A program made the translations under genes and the position numbers. DNA of 64,000 bases from Methylosinus sp. PW1 (GTDB lineage: Bacteria; Pseudomonadota; Alphaproteobacteria; Rhizobiales; Beijerinckiaceae): positions 95,564 through 159,563 of the forward strand of contig NZ_JQNK01000010.1 in assembly GCF_000745215.1 (NCBI RefSeq), given 5' to 3'. The notes under the pieces were generated by a model that searched no databases, had not been told where the DNA came from, and saw only the letters and a program-made list of their open reading frames with translations. Shown piece by piece: positions 1 to 7,950 of the stretch (position 1 is the first letter of the stretch; each line of letters opens with the position of its first letter).

Positions 1-201
1 ACCGTCGGCGCTGGCTCCACCGTGCTCTACGACACCCATGTCGGCGATTTCGCGCGGCTCGGTCCGCTCACCGTGGTGATGAAGGGCGAGAAGATTCCGG
101 CGCATTCCGAATGGATCGGCGCGCCGGCTGAGCCGGCCACGCCGCCCGCGACGACGCCCGCTGTGGCGGAGGCGCGACGCGAGACCAGCAAGGCGGCGTG
201 A
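1..201 (+). CDS. 3' end of Pls/PosA-like adenylating multidomain protein (partial)
   Basis: Only the last 66 codons are in the window; the gene begins before base 1 and stops with TGA at 199-201. The visible protein begins TVGAGSTVLYDTHVGDFARL, a run of small and hydrophobic residues typical of a left-handed beta-helix (hexapeptide-repeat) fold, and ends in a Pro/Ala-rich tail. From memory, this matches the C-terminal end of Pls/PosA-type nonribosomal-peptide-synthetase-like proteins, which join an adenylation domain and a carrier domain to a beta-helix domain. No catalytic domain can be seen here, so the assignment rests on this short tail. A generic hexapeptide transferase is the main alternative. 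Confidence 0.5.
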   Translation, partial: TVGAGSTVLYDTHVGDFARLGPLTVVMKGEKIPAHSEWIGAPAEPATPPATTPAVAEARRETSKAA

Positions 202-214
202 CGCTGGTCATGGA

Positions 215-272
215 GCGAGCCTGAAGGCTCGCGGTCCGAGGCGCTCTCTGGACCGCGAGCCTTCAGGCTCGC
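215..272. repeat. REP pair (BIME-like) between genes
   Basis: Two copies of a 23-base unit lie head to head. 215-237 reads GCGAGCCTGAAGGCTCGC followed by GGTCC, and 250-272 is its reverse complement. Each unit is itself a near-perfect palindrome with a two-base centre, so each could form a hairpin and the pair could form a larger one. The same unit occurs around 18.5 kb and 28.4-29.3 kb, next to a REP-associated transposase gene. Here it separates two convergent gene ends and could also act as a transcription terminator. Confidence 0.85.
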
Positions 273-283
273 ATCCGAGCGCC

Positions 284-778
284 TCACATGAAGATCAGAT
301 CCGTATCCTGCGGCCGCGCGCCGGCCGCGGTCAGCATCGCATGGGCTTGCCCGCGATGATGGGTCTGATGGTTGAAGAGATGGACGATGACGAGCTTGCG
401 CGGCTTGACGATATCCATCTGCTTGGTGCCCGAATACCAGGAGAAATCGCCCTCGAGCGCCGCCTCGTCGAAGGCGTCCGCAAAGGCGATCAGCCGCGCG
501 TCCATCGCCGCGCGCTCTGATTTCATGATCGCCCAATCGGCGCGGAAAGAGGCGGAGTCGGCGATCGCTACATTCGGGTTCGGATCGCCGGCGAGGCGGC
601 TCATCCACATGGCGTCCGCCCAGAGCAGATGATTGAGCGTGCCGTGGATCGATTTGAAAAAGGCCCCGCGATCGGCGCGCCGCGCTTCGTCGGAGAGCGT
701 ATCGGCCGCAGCAAAGAGGCTCTCATTCTGCCAGGCGTTGTAGCGCGCCATTTTCTGCGCGAAGGCGGGAGTGATCAT
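284..778 (-). CDS. DinB/YfiT-family putative metalloenzyme
   Basis: The product is 164 residues, the usual size for DinB family proteins, which are four-helix bundles with a metal site made of three histidines. Candidate ligands are visible: a His in SIHGTLNHLLWAD near residue 47 and the cluster HLFNHQTHHRGQAH near residue 137. Many family members are thiol-dependent transferases or have unknown roles, so no substrate can be named. The start codon overlaps the stop of the upstream toxin gene (ATGA at 775-778), so it is probably co-translated as the third gene of the antitoxin-toxin operon. The REP pair lies just past its end. Confidence 0.85.
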   Translation of the reverse strand: MITPAFAQKMARYNAWQNESLFAAADTLSDEARRADRGAFFKSIHGTLNHLLWADAMWMSRLAGDPNPNVAIADSASFRADWAIMKSERAAMDARLIAFADAFDEAALEGDFSWYSGTKQMDIVKPRKLVIVHLFNHQTHHRGQAHAMLTAAGARPQDTDLIFM

Positions 779-1101
779 TCTGTCGGGTCCTTGTCGTCGC
801 TCGGCTCTGGCCCGGGCTCGAATTCCCCAGGCCAGAGACGCGCGCCGTGGAATATCGCGAGAATTTCCACCACCTCGGCGCGCACCCTATAGGGCGCCAG
901 AAACGGCGTCCCGGCGATCACCAGCTCTCTGGTTTGCGGAACGCGGCCCGGCCGTCCGAGGCTGGGTTGCTGTGCGAGCGCATCGACGCGCTCGCAAATC
1001 CGAGCAATGAGCTTCGCGGCGGCGGCGGGATTGTCGCGCGAAACATAGTCGCCGATCTGCTCGAGATCGCGAAGCGCCGGCCTCGTCCAGAGCACCTTCA
1101 T
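775..1101 (-). CDS. ParE/RelE-superfamily toxin
   Basis: This 108-residue protein begins MKVLWTRPALRDLEQIGDYV, the typical N-terminus of ParE-type toxins (basic strand, helix with an aromatic residue). It continues with a helix ending in QQPSLGRPGRV and a strand block RELVIAGTPFLAPYRV and EILAIFHGARLWP, as in the family. ParE toxins poison DNA gyrase and RelE relatives cleave mRNA on ribosomes; the sequence fits ParE better. The gene overlaps the preceding antitoxin gene by four bases (ATGA). The tail after ARLWP is longer and more acidic (PGPEPSDDKDPTE) than usual. Expression is probably repressed by the antitoxin-toxin complex, the normal rule for such modules. Confidence 0.85.
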   Translation of the reverse strand: MKVLWTRPALRDLEQIGDYVSRDNPAAAAKLIARICERVDALAQQPSLGRPGRVPQTRELVIAGTPFLAPYRVRAEVVEILAIFHGARLWPGEFEPGPEPSDDKDPTE

Positions 1102-1337
1102 GACGGCGAGAGGAACTTCCTTCGCACTCGCGCCACTTCCTCGTCCGAGGCGAAATCGCCTTTGTCGGCGGCGGCGAGGCCTTCTATGATCTTTTCCAGC
1201 AGCCGAGCGTCGGACGCCACGAAATCTTCGACCGCGCGGGCGACGATCTCGTCACGAGAGCGCGAGGTCTTGCGCGCCATCTCGTCCAGAGCCGCGAGCG
1301 TCGGCTCGTCGAGCCGGACGGTGACTGAAGCGGTCAT
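1098..1337 (-). CDS. Ribbon-helix-helix (CopG/ParD-like) antitoxin
   Basis: The product is 79 residues from the ATG at 1337; a TTG nine bases earlier is possible but less likely. The N-terminus MTASVTVRLDEPTLAALDEM is a classic ribbon-helix-helix DNA-binding motif: a beta strand with alternating polar residues, then helix 1, then helix 2 around SRSRDEIVARAVEDFV. The C-terminal part (DARLLEKIIEGLAAADKGDF) is the region that would wrap around the toxin. It lies directly upstream of the ParE-like toxin gene with a four-base overlap, so it should neutralise that toxin and autorepress the operon. Confidence 0.85.
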   Translation of the reverse strand: MTASVTVRLDEPTLAALDEMARKTSRSRDEIVARAVEDFVASDARLLEKIIEGLAAADKGDFASDEEVARVRRKFLSPS

Positions 1338-1492
1338 GAGAGCCAAGTCCTGACTGCGCTGGGTTTTCGGCGCAGAGCCTAGACGAAAGAGTCGCTCGCT
1401 TCAACGCTCCGTCGCTCGACACGCTCATCCATTTGACCCAGCGGCGGGGGGCGCCTACAACCGGCGCTCGGTATAAATTTGATCGGCGCTCC

Positions 1493-2581
1493 ATGTCCCA
1501 CAACAGCTTCGGCCATCTCTTCCGCATTACCACTTTCGGCGAGAGCCATGGGCCGGCGCTCGGCGTCGTCGTCGACGGCTGCCCGCCGGGGCTGGAACTG
1601 ACAGAGGCCGAGATTCAGCTCTTTCTCGACAAGCGTCGTCCCGGCCAGTCGCGCTTCACCACGCAGCGGCAGGAGCCCGATGCGGTGAAGATTCTCTCCG
1701 GCGTCTTCGCCGATTCCGCCGGCCGGCAAGTGACGACCGGGACGCCGATCGCGCTGCTGATCGAGAACACCGACCAGCGCTCCAAGGATTATGGCGATAT
1801 CGCCGAGAAATACCGGCCGGGCCACGCCGATTACGCCTATGACGCGAAATATGGAATTCGCGACTATCGCGGCGGCGGGCGCTCCTCGGCGCGCGAGACC
1901 GCGGCGCGCGTCGCCGCCGGCGCTGTGGCGCGCAAAGTGCTCGCCGGCGTCGCCATACGCGGCGCTCTGGTGCAGATCGGCCCGCATAAAATCGACCGCG
2001 CCCGCTTCGACTGGGCGGAGGTGGAGAAGAACCAGCTGTTCTGCCCGGACGCCCAGACGGCGAAGCTCTGGGCCGATTATCTCGACGGCGTGCGCAAATC
2101 GGGCTCCTCCATCGGCGCGGTGATCGAAGTGGTGGCGGAGGGCGTTCCCGCCGGCTGGGGCGCGCCCATCTATGGCAAGGTCGACTCCGATCTCGCCAGC
2201 GCCTTCATGTCCATCAACGCCGTCAAGGGGGTGGAGATCGGCGCCGGCTTCGCCGCGGCCGAGCTCTCCGGCGAGGCCAACGCCGATGAGATGCGCGTTG
2301 GGCCGGACGGCAAGCCCGAGTTTCTCTCCAATCAGGCCGGCGGCGTGCTCGGCGGCATATCGACCGGCCAGCCGATCGTCGCGCGTTTCGCGGTCAAGCC
2401 GACCTCATCCATTCTGACGCCGCGCCGCACCATCGACCGCAACGGCCAGGAGACGGAGATCGTCACCAAGGGCCGCCACGACCCTTGCGTCGGCATTCGC
2501 GCCGTACCGGTGGGCGAGGCGATGATGGCGATTGTGCTGGCCGACCATTTCCTGCGGCACAGGGGGCAAGTGGGCGGCTGA
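1493..2581 (+). CDS. aroC: Chorismate synthase
   Basis: This enzyme converts 5-enolpyruvylshikimate-3-phosphate to chorismate, the last step of the common aromatic pathway, using reduced FMN without net redox change. The 362-residue product has the family signatures: [20 protein letters not shown] at the N-terminus, the RxGxQSRxTTQR-like block [26 protein letters not shown], the arginine-rich [20 protein letters not shown] and a C-terminal [18 protein letters not shown]. The ATG at 1493 was chosen because [10 protein letters not shown] is the conserved start; the frame is open for 60 bases upstream without conservation. The next gene begins four bases after the stop, suggesting co-transcription. 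Confidence 0.97.
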   Translation: MSHNSFGHLFRITTFGESHGPALGVVVDGCPPGLELTEAEIQLFLDKRRPGQSRFTTQRQEPDAVKILSGVFADSAGRQVTTGTPIALLIENTDQRSKDYGDIAEKYRPGHADYAYDAKYGIRDYRGGGRSSARETAARVAAGAVARKVLAGVAIRGALVQIGPHKIDRARFDWAEVEKNQLFCPDAQTAKLWADYLDGVRKSGSSIGAVIEVVAEGVPAGWGAPIYGKVDSDLASAFMSINAVKGVEIGAGFAAAELSGEANADEMRVGPDGKPEFLSNQAGGVLGGISTGQPIVARFAVKPTSSILTPRRTIDRNGQETEIVTKGRHDPCVGIRAVPVGEAMMAIVLADHFLRHRGQVGG

Positions 2582-2585
2582 GCCG

Positions 2586-3623
2586 ATGGTCGGACGAGCG
2601 CCGGCGTCATCCACCTTCACCCGTCGGCAGGCGCTTGCGTTAACGGCGGGATTGGCGCTGTCGCCCGATTTCGTTGCGGCGAGCGGCCTCCAGCCCACGA
2701 CCCTCCTCGTCACCCACGCTTCCGGCCTCGCGCATGAGGTCGGCGCAGGCCGTCCCGATCAGCCGCAGCGCCTTCGCGCCATCGCCGCCGCTCTCGAGGG
2801 CGACGCTTTCGCCGCGCTGCGCCGCGCCGAGGCGCCGGCCGCCTCGCGTGAGGCGATCCTCGCCGTTCACGCGCTCTCTCTGCTCGAGCGTCTCGAGAAA
2901 GCCGCGCCGCAAAGCGGGCTCGCGATGCTCGGCCCCGATATCGTCATGAGCGCGGGCTCGCTCGAGGCCGCGCTGCATGCCGCCGGCGGCGCGACCTTCG
3001 CCGTCGACGCGGTGTTGCGTAAGGCCGCCCGCAATGCTTTCGTCGCCATGCGGCCGCCCGGCCATCATGCGACGCGCGAGAGCGCCATGGGCTTCTGCTT
3101 CTTCAACAACGCCGCCATCGCGGCGCGCCACGCCATCGCCGCCCATGGCGTGGAGCGCATCGCCATCGTCGATTTCGACGTGCATCACGGCAATGGATTG
3201 CAGGAGATTTTCTGGGCGCAGAAAAACGTCCTCTATTGCTCCTCGCACCAGTCGCCGCATTATCCCTTCACCGGCGCCGCGAGCGAGCGCGGCGCCTATG
3301 ACAACATCGTCAATGTCCCGCTCGCCAAAGGCTCCGGCGGCGAGCAATTCGCGCAAGCTTGGACGCAGGCGATTCTCCCGCGCCTCGACGATTTTGCGCC
3401 GGACATCCTCCTCATTTGCGCCGGTTTCGACGGGCATTTGCACGATCCTCTCGGCGGCTTGCGCCTGCAAAGACAGGACTTCGCCGAGCTTACGCTGCGC
3501 CTCGCAGAGATCGCCGCGCGCCGCTGTGACGGGCGCATCGTCTCATTGCTCGAGGGCGGCTATCGGCCGGACGACCTCGCCGCCTGCGTCGCCGCTCATG
3601 TCGGCGCGCTGATGGGGGCGTGA
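2586..3623 (+). CDS. Histone-deacetylase-superfamily amidohydrolase, probably exported
   Basis: The 345-residue product belongs to the zinc-dependent HDAC/acetylpolyamine amidohydrolase superfamily, which removes acetyl groups from lysine-like amines. Active-site blocks are intact: RPPGHHATRESAMGFCFFNN (paired His), IVDFDVHHGNG (Asp and His zinc ligands), AGFDGHLHDPLGG (second Asp ligand) and LEGGY near the end. Before the catalytic domain there is a segment with TRRQALALTAGLALS, which looks like a Tat or Sec signal, so the enzyme may act in the periplasm; most relatives are cytoplasmic. It follows aroC after only four bases. Acetylpolyamine is a plausible substrate but not shown. Confidence 0.88.
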   Translation: MVGRAPASSTFTRRQALALTAGLALSPDFVAASGLQPTTLLVTHASGLAHEVGAGRPDQPQRLRAIAAALEGDAFAALRRAEAPAASREAILAVHALSLLERLEKAAPQSGLAMLGPDIVMSAGSLEAALHAAGGATFAVDAVLRKAARNAFVAMRPPGHHATRESAMGFCFFNNAAIAARHAIAAHGVERIAIVDFDVHHGNGLQEIFWAQKNVLYCSSHQSPHYPFTGAASERGAYDNIVNVPLAKGSGGEQFAQAWTQAILPRLDDFAPDILLICAGFDGHLHDPLGGLRLQRQDFAELTLRLAEIAARRCDGRIVSLLEGGYRPDDLAACVAAHVGALMGA

Positions 3624-3731
3624 GAATTCCGTCCCCGCCCGGCGCGTGCGTGGGCGCACATCCGAAAGAAGCGAGATCATGGCATCTCTGCGCATAGAGA
3701 CGCCGTGCAACAATTGCGATGGGAGAGGACA

Positions 3732-4043
3732 ATGGACTTCGGCAGGAGCGAATGGAGCGAGGCTCGCGCGCATATGATCGGCAAGCGCGCGCTCATCGGT
3801 CTCACCCGCGTGACGCCGCACGGCAAGGTGCTGCGCCAAATGTTCGGCACGATCGCCGCGATCGACGGAACCGGCGTCCACATAGAGCTCGAGGGCAAGG
3901 ACGCCGGCCGCAAGGTTCGCCTGCCGCCGGACCTCGGCCGCTTCCGCGTCGCCGGCCCCGGCGATTATCTTCTGTGGGAGACGGGCGAGATTCTCGCGGA
4001 CCCGGATTTCGTCGGCGCCTTCACGGTCAACGAAGCGGCGTAG
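3732..4043 (+). CDS. Small conserved-looking hypothetical protein
   Basis: This 103-residue protein is not recognised. The ATG at 3732 is preceded by a good ribosome binding site (GGGAGAGG); an in-frame ATG at 3705 would add nine residues. The sequence is rich in short beta strands: RALIGLTRVTPHGKVLRQMF, then FGTIAAIDGTGVHIELEG and KVRLPPDLGRFRVAGPGDY. It looks like a small beta barrel (Sm- or SH3-like), with no membrane segment or cysteines. It lies downstream of the amidohydrolase gene and converges on the DUF2233 gene with one base between stops. Codon use and third-position GC match the neighbours, supporting a real gene. Confidence 0.6.
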   Translation: MDFGRSEWSEARAHMIGKRALIGLTRVTPHGKVLRQMFGTIAAIDGTGVHIELEGKDAGRKVRLPPDLGRFRVAGPGDYLLWETGEILADPDFVGAFTVNEAA

Positions 4044-4044
4044 A

Positions 4045-4794
4045 TCATCGCGTCCGCTCGACGACGCCGACGATCGGCCCCATGGGGCGGAAGCGATCGT
4101 GGCGCGCGAGCGTCGGCGCATAGAGCGCCGAGATCGAGCCGTCGAGGAAGAGCGCGTCTGGACATTTCAAACGCTCGCGAAAAAGCTGAGCGAAAGCATG
4201 AAATGTCACCGGCTGATTGGCGATGGCGAAGGCGACGACATGGCCGTCGCGCACGCCGACGCCATTGCGAATCTTCATCGACGTGCCGGTGTCGTGAATG
4301 CGCGGATTGATGCGTCCGCCGATGACGAGCATCGGCCCGGATTGCGTCGCATAGGCGGGATGCAGCCGCTCTTTCAGAAAGCGCTGCGTCTCGGCGACGC
4401 CGGCGCGCGCGCCCTCCACCCAGAAGATTCCATTGGGCTTCATATGGAAATTGCCGGCGCCGGAATTGGTGTTGGCGTTTTTCTCCACATGGCCGCCTTC
4501 GACATAGAGTCCGACAGGGCGGCGGCGCTCGTCATACATTCCCGCGTTCATCGCGAAGAGAAGCTTCTCGTTTCTTTGCGCGAGCGCGGCGTCGAGCGTC
4601 GAGAAGGAGCCATAGACCTCGTCTTTCGCATCGGCGAGGAAGAGGCGAATGGAATCGCTGCGCGTGTCGAAGACGCAGACAGTGTAGCTCGCGCCATCAT
4701 CCTCAATGTCCTGGCAAGGATTGCGCGCCGCCGCGGCGGCGGGCGAGGCGAAGAGGAGGAGAGCGAGGCAGAGGAGGCGACGAAGCGGAATCAT
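4045..4794 (-). CDS. Exported phosphodiester glycosidase family protein (DUF2233)
   Basis: The 249-residue protein begins with a clear signal peptide (MIPLRRLLCLALLLFASPAAAAA) and is therefore periplasmic or secreted. The rest matches the DUF2233/NAGPA-like fold: LLFAMNAGMYDERRRPVGLYVE, NTNSGAGNFHMKPNGIFWV, TQSGPMLVIGGRINP and the conserved NGVGVRDGHVVAFAIA. Relatives include the human lysosomal enzyme that uncovers mannose-6-phosphate; bacterial members are thought to cleave sugar phosphodiesters or act on cell-wall glycans. It runs toward the small hypothetical gene and is followed upstream by the acetyltransferase on the same strand. The substrate is unknown. Confidence 0.88.
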   Translation of the reverse strand: MIPLRRLLCLALLLFASPAAAAARNPCQDIEDDGASYTVCVFDTRSDSIRLFLADAKDEVYGSFSTLDAALAQRNEKLLFAMNAGMYDERRRPVGLYVEGGHVEKNANTNSGAGNFHMKPNGIFWVEGARAGVAETQRFLKERLHPAYATQSGPMLVIGGRINPRIHDTGTSMKIRNGVGVRDGHVVAFAIANQPVTFHAFAQLFRERLKCPDALFLDGSISALYAPTLARHDRFRPMGPIVGVVERTR

Positions 4795-4832
4795 GCACCG
4801 ATCATAGCATGACCGAGGCGCCGTCCGCAGCG

Positions 4833-5327
4833 TCAGCCGCGCGCATCGGGCGGCGTCGCCGCGCCGGGGCCGAGCGAGCGCTGCAAGATCACCGAATCCG
4901 TCCAGCGGCCGAATTTGAAGCCGACGCCGGAAAGATATCCGGCCTGCCGAAAGCCGATCGTCTCATGCAGTTTCAGCGACGCCTCATTGGAGGCGTCGAC
5001 ATAGCCGATCATCTGCCGAAAGCCCGCCGCCGCGCAGGAATCGACGAGCGCTTGCAGCAGCAGCCGGCCGACGCCGCGATGCAGATGGCGCGGATCGACA
5101 TAGATCGAATGCTTGACGACGTAGCGATAGGCCGGCCGCTTGCGAAACGGCACGACATAGGCGTAGCCGAGGACGGCGCGCTCATGCTCGGCGACGAGAT
5201 GCGGCAGCCGATGATTGCCCATATTCTTGCGTCGGCGCTTCAAATCCTCCTTCTGCGGCGGCTCGTAGAGCGGCGCCTCGGATGGATCGAGCCCTTTGCG
5301 CACATGCTGGAGATAGATCGCCAGCAT
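4833..5327 (-). CDS. GNAT-family N-acetyltransferase (phosphinothricin-acetyltransferase-like), N-terminus frameshifted
   Basis: This acetyl-CoA-dependent transferase has the GNAT core: HLVAEHERAVLGYAYVVPFR, then YRYVVKHSIYVDPRHLHRGVGRLLLQALV with the pyrophosphate-binding R-G-V-G-R-L loop, and ASLKLHETIGFRQAGYLSGVGFKFGRW near the end. The overall pattern is closest to phosphinothricin/methionine-sulfone acetyltransferases. The readable frame starts at 5327 inside the fold. A better start lies at 5400, overlapping the decarboxylase stop as ATGA, and encodes MSMIEASAERAAIVVPL before a stop at 5344-5346. One surplus base near 5346-5352 would join the two parts. The gene is probably co-translated with the decarboxylase and may act on an amine. 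Confidence 0.8.
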   Translation of the reverse strand: MLAIYLQHVRKGLDPSEAPLYEPPQKEDLKRRRKNMGNHRLPHLVAEHERAVLGYAYVVPFRKRPAYRYVVKHSIYVDPRHLHRGVGRLLLQALVDSCAAAGFRQMIGYVDASNEASLKLHETIGFRQAGYLSGVGFKFGRWTDSVILQRSLGPGAATPPDARG

Positions 5328-5396
5328 GGCGTCGACATCCTCGTCACGCGAGGGGCACGACGATGGCCGCGCGTTCGGCGCTCGCTTCGATCATGC

Positions 5397-7754
5397 TCAT
5401 TCCTGCACCACATAAGTGTAGAGCCGCATCTTCGCTTCGCCGTTCCACTGCTTGTAGAGGCCCTGTATCTCATAATCGAAGCCGGGGAAGAGATTGGCGC
5501 TGCGCTCGAACATGCGCAAATAGTCGAGCATGGGCCGCGCCTGCGCGCCCAGCCGCTCGCCCGGTACGATTGTCGCAATGCCCGGCGGATAGATGACGAA
5601 GAGCGTCGTCGCTATGCGGCCTTCGATCTCGTCGATCGGCAAGAAATCCACATCATTGCGCACGAGGCGGAGGTAGGCCTCGCGCGGCGTCATCGCCATT
5701 TCGGGGAGGTGCTCTTGCTGGAACTGCGCCTGCTGCAGAGCGCTGGCGTTCGCCTCCTTGAAGAAGCGATGCATGTCGGCGCAGAGATCGCGCAGCCGCA
5801 CGCCCCTGTAGCGCGCGGCCCGGCGCGCGACAAATTCGGGAATGACATCCTGCAGCAGCGCATTGTCGTCATGCAGGCGCTTGAAGGCGACGAGCGAGGA
5901 AACGAGCGTTCCGGCCTTGCTGGATTCGACGCCCGGCGTCAGCAGGAAGAGCAGAGAGTTGAGGTCGTTCTTCTCCGGCACGATGCGGTTCTCGCGCAAA
6001 TATTGCGCGACGATCGGCGCCGGTATTCCATGATCGGCATAGGCGCCGCTCTCGCGATCGAAGCCCGGCGTCAGCAGAGTGAGCTTGGCCGGATCGGTGA
6101 TCGCGAAGCCCGGCGCCATATTGGAGAATCCATGCCAGCGCGCATCCGGCGCCAGCGCCCAGAAGTCGGGATTGCGCGCGAGCTGATCGGTGGAGACGCT
6201 CTCCCAGGGAACGCGATGCGCGCCGGATTCGCGCGCCGCGTCAGGTATCGACACCCAATCGGGCGCGAAAGGATCGAAGAACCAGCGCCGCGCCGGATCC
6301 TGCTCCTTGGCCTCGAACTCGCGCCGCACAGCGCGCAGCTTCTTGCGCAGCTCTATGCCGAGCCGAATCGTGTCGTCCCACAAGAGCTCGCCGGAGCGGC
6401 CTTTCATCATCTGCGCGCCGACATCCAGCGAGGCGAACAGCGGATAGAAGGGCGAGGTGGAGGCGTGCTGCATGAAGCCTTCGTTGAAGCGGCGATGTTC
6501 CACGCGCCGCCGCTGGCCCTTTATATGGCGATCGCGCACATGGATTTGCGAGGCCTGCGAGAAGCTGGCGAGCTGCTTGTGAGTCGATTGCGTCGCGACG
6601 ATGCCGGGCGAGGCCTCGGTGAGATTCTTCAGCCCCATCGCATAGCGGCGCTCATAGAGCGGATGAAACTTCATGAAGCCGGCCCAGGCTTCGTCGAAGA
6701 GAATGTAATCGCACAAATGGCCGATCTTTTGGGCGATCCATTCGGCGTTGTGAATCGTGCCGTCATAAGTGCATTGCTCGACGACGGCGGCGCGGAATGG
6801 CCGCTCCTTGCGCCAGGCGTCCTTGTCCTTCACCAGCGGATTGGCGCGAATGCGCTCGCGCAATTTCTCCTCGTCGAAGGCCTCGTGATCGATCGGCCCG
6901 ATGAGGCCATGCGCATTGCGCGTCGTCGGCAGAAAGATCGGCACGCCGCCGCCGAGCAGCAAGGCGCCATGATGCGCGGCCTTGTGATTATTGCGATCGA
7001 ACAGCACGAGATCGCCCTCGGCGACCAGATTGGTGAGCACGACCTTATTGGAGGAGGATGTGCCGTTGAGCACGAAGTAAGTCTTCTCCGCGCCGAAGAT
7101 TTCCGCCGCCGCCTTTTGCGCGGCGAGCGCCGGCCCTTCATGCGTCAACAGATCGCCGAGCTCGACGACGGAATTGTCGAGATCGTCGCGGAACACGGCC
7201 TCGCCCAAATGCTCCATGAAGATGCGGCCGATCGGGCTGCGGCTGTAGAAAATGCCGCCGTTATGGCCGGGGCAGGTCCATAGCTGATTGCCTTCCTCTG
7301 CGTAATCGACGAGCGCGCCGAAGAAGGGCGTCTTCAGCGTCTCCGCATATTGCTTCAGGCGCGAGACGAGATTTTTGGCGATGAACTCCGGCGTCTCCTC
7401 GGCGAGGAAGACATAGCCGTCGATGAAATCCAGCACCTCGACCGGAATATCCTCGAAACGCTTGCGGCGAATGAGCAGCACGATCGGCATTTCGAGGCCG
7501 CGCTTGCGCATGAGATCGATGAGCGAGGCGGTCTTGCCTTCGAGGCCCTTCTTGCCCCAATCGACGACGAGGCAGCCGATGGCGGCGTCGGTCTGCACGA
7601 CGATCTCGGCGTCCTCCACGCGGCGCGCGCGCACGACTTGAAAGCCCATGCTCTCGATCGCCGCGATGATCTGATTGACGCGCAGCCCCTCGAGGTCATC
7701 GGCCTCGAAATTGGGCGCGGAGAAGAGGAATGTGAAGCGACGGGAGAAGTCCAT
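5397..7754 (-). CDS. PLP-dependent Orn/Lys/Arg decarboxylase (AdiA-like)
   Basis: The 785-residue protein has the domain order of acid-type basic amino-acid decarboxylases. These are an N-terminal receiver-like wing domain (about 1-135), a linker, the large PLP domain (about 145-560) and a C-terminal domain. The PLP lysine is K393 in ATQSTHKQLASFSQASQIH; the cofactor aspartate is in ILFDEAWAGF near residue 354, and TCPGHNGGIFY is the substrate-channel motif. Size and motifs fit biodegradative arginine or lysine decarboxylase; arginine is the more likely substrate by overall resemblance to AdiA, but this is inference. The product would be agmatine or cadaverine, made with consumption of a proton. 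The downstream acetyltransferase overlaps by four bases. Confidence 0.9.
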   Translation of the reverse strand: MDFSRRFTFLFSAPNFEADDLEGLRVNQIIAAIESMGFQVVRARRVEDAEIVVQTDAAIGCLVVDWGKKGLEGKTASLIDLMRKRGLEMPIVLLIRRKRFEDIPVEVLDFIDGYVFLAEETPEFIAKNLVSRLKQYAETLKTPFFGALVDYAEEGNQLWTCPGHNGGIFYSRSPIGRIFMEHLGEAVFRDDLDNSVVELGDLLTHEGPALAAQKAAAEIFGAEKTYFVLNGTSSSNKVVLTNLVAEGDLVLFDRNNHKAAHHGALLLGGGVPIFLPTTRNAHGLIGPIDHEAFDEEKLRERIRANPLVKDKDAWRKERPFRAAVVEQCTYDGTIHNAEWIAQKIGHLCDYILFDEAWAGFMKFHPLYERRYAMGLKNLTEASPGIVATQSTHKQLASFSQASQIHVRDRHIKGQRRRVEHRRFNEGFMQHASTSPFYPLFASLDVGAQMMKGRSGELLWDDTIRLGIELRKKLRAVRREFEAKEQDPARRWFFDPFAPDWVSIPDAARESGAHRVPWESVSTDQLARNPDFWALAPDARWHGFSNMAPGFAITDPAKLTLLTPGFDRESGAYADHGIPAPIVAQYLRENRIVPEKNDLNSLLFLLTPGVESSKAGTLVSSLVAFKRLHDDNALLQDVIPEFVARRAARYRGVRLRDLCADMHRFFKEANASALQQAQFQQEHLPEMAMTPREAYLRLVRNDVDFLPIDEIEGRIATTLFVIYPPGIATIVPGERLGAQARPMLDYLRMFERSANLFPGFDYEIQGLYKQWNGEAKMRLYTYVVQE

Positions 7755-7905
7755 TCAAATCGGCCTGTGGCGCTGGCGAGGAAGAAGAGGAGCCCCGCAC
7801 TCACAGCCTTGTTCCATGACATAATCGTGACAGCGCGCGCCTGCCTGAAATTCCCGCATCCGCCGCACGCCGCCGAGACTTGCTGCCGAGACGACCGCGG
7901 CCTGA

Positions 7906-7929
7906 GCTATATAGCAGGTCTATATAGCG
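7906..7929. promoter_or_regulatory. Tandem 10-bp palindromes, candidate operator
   Basis: GCTATATAGC (7906-7915) is a perfect 10-base palindrome. After AGGT comes a second copy, CTATATAGC (7920-7928), missing only the first base. The centres are 13-14 bases apart. In such GC-rich DNA an AT-rich repeated palindrome is conspicuous. It lies 22 bases upstream of the start codon of the luciferase-like remnant (7951) and about 150 bases upstream of the decarboxylase start, so it could be a repressor site for either. Confidence 0.45.
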
Positions 7930-7950
7930 TGATGGGAAGGCGCTTCGGCC

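Noticed and set aside
4809..7283. An 824-codon open frame on the plus strand
   Set aside because: It lies antisense to the decarboxylase and acetyltransferase genes, has a composition rich in Arg, Ala and Glu typical of a shadow frame in GC-rich DNA, and shows no domain.
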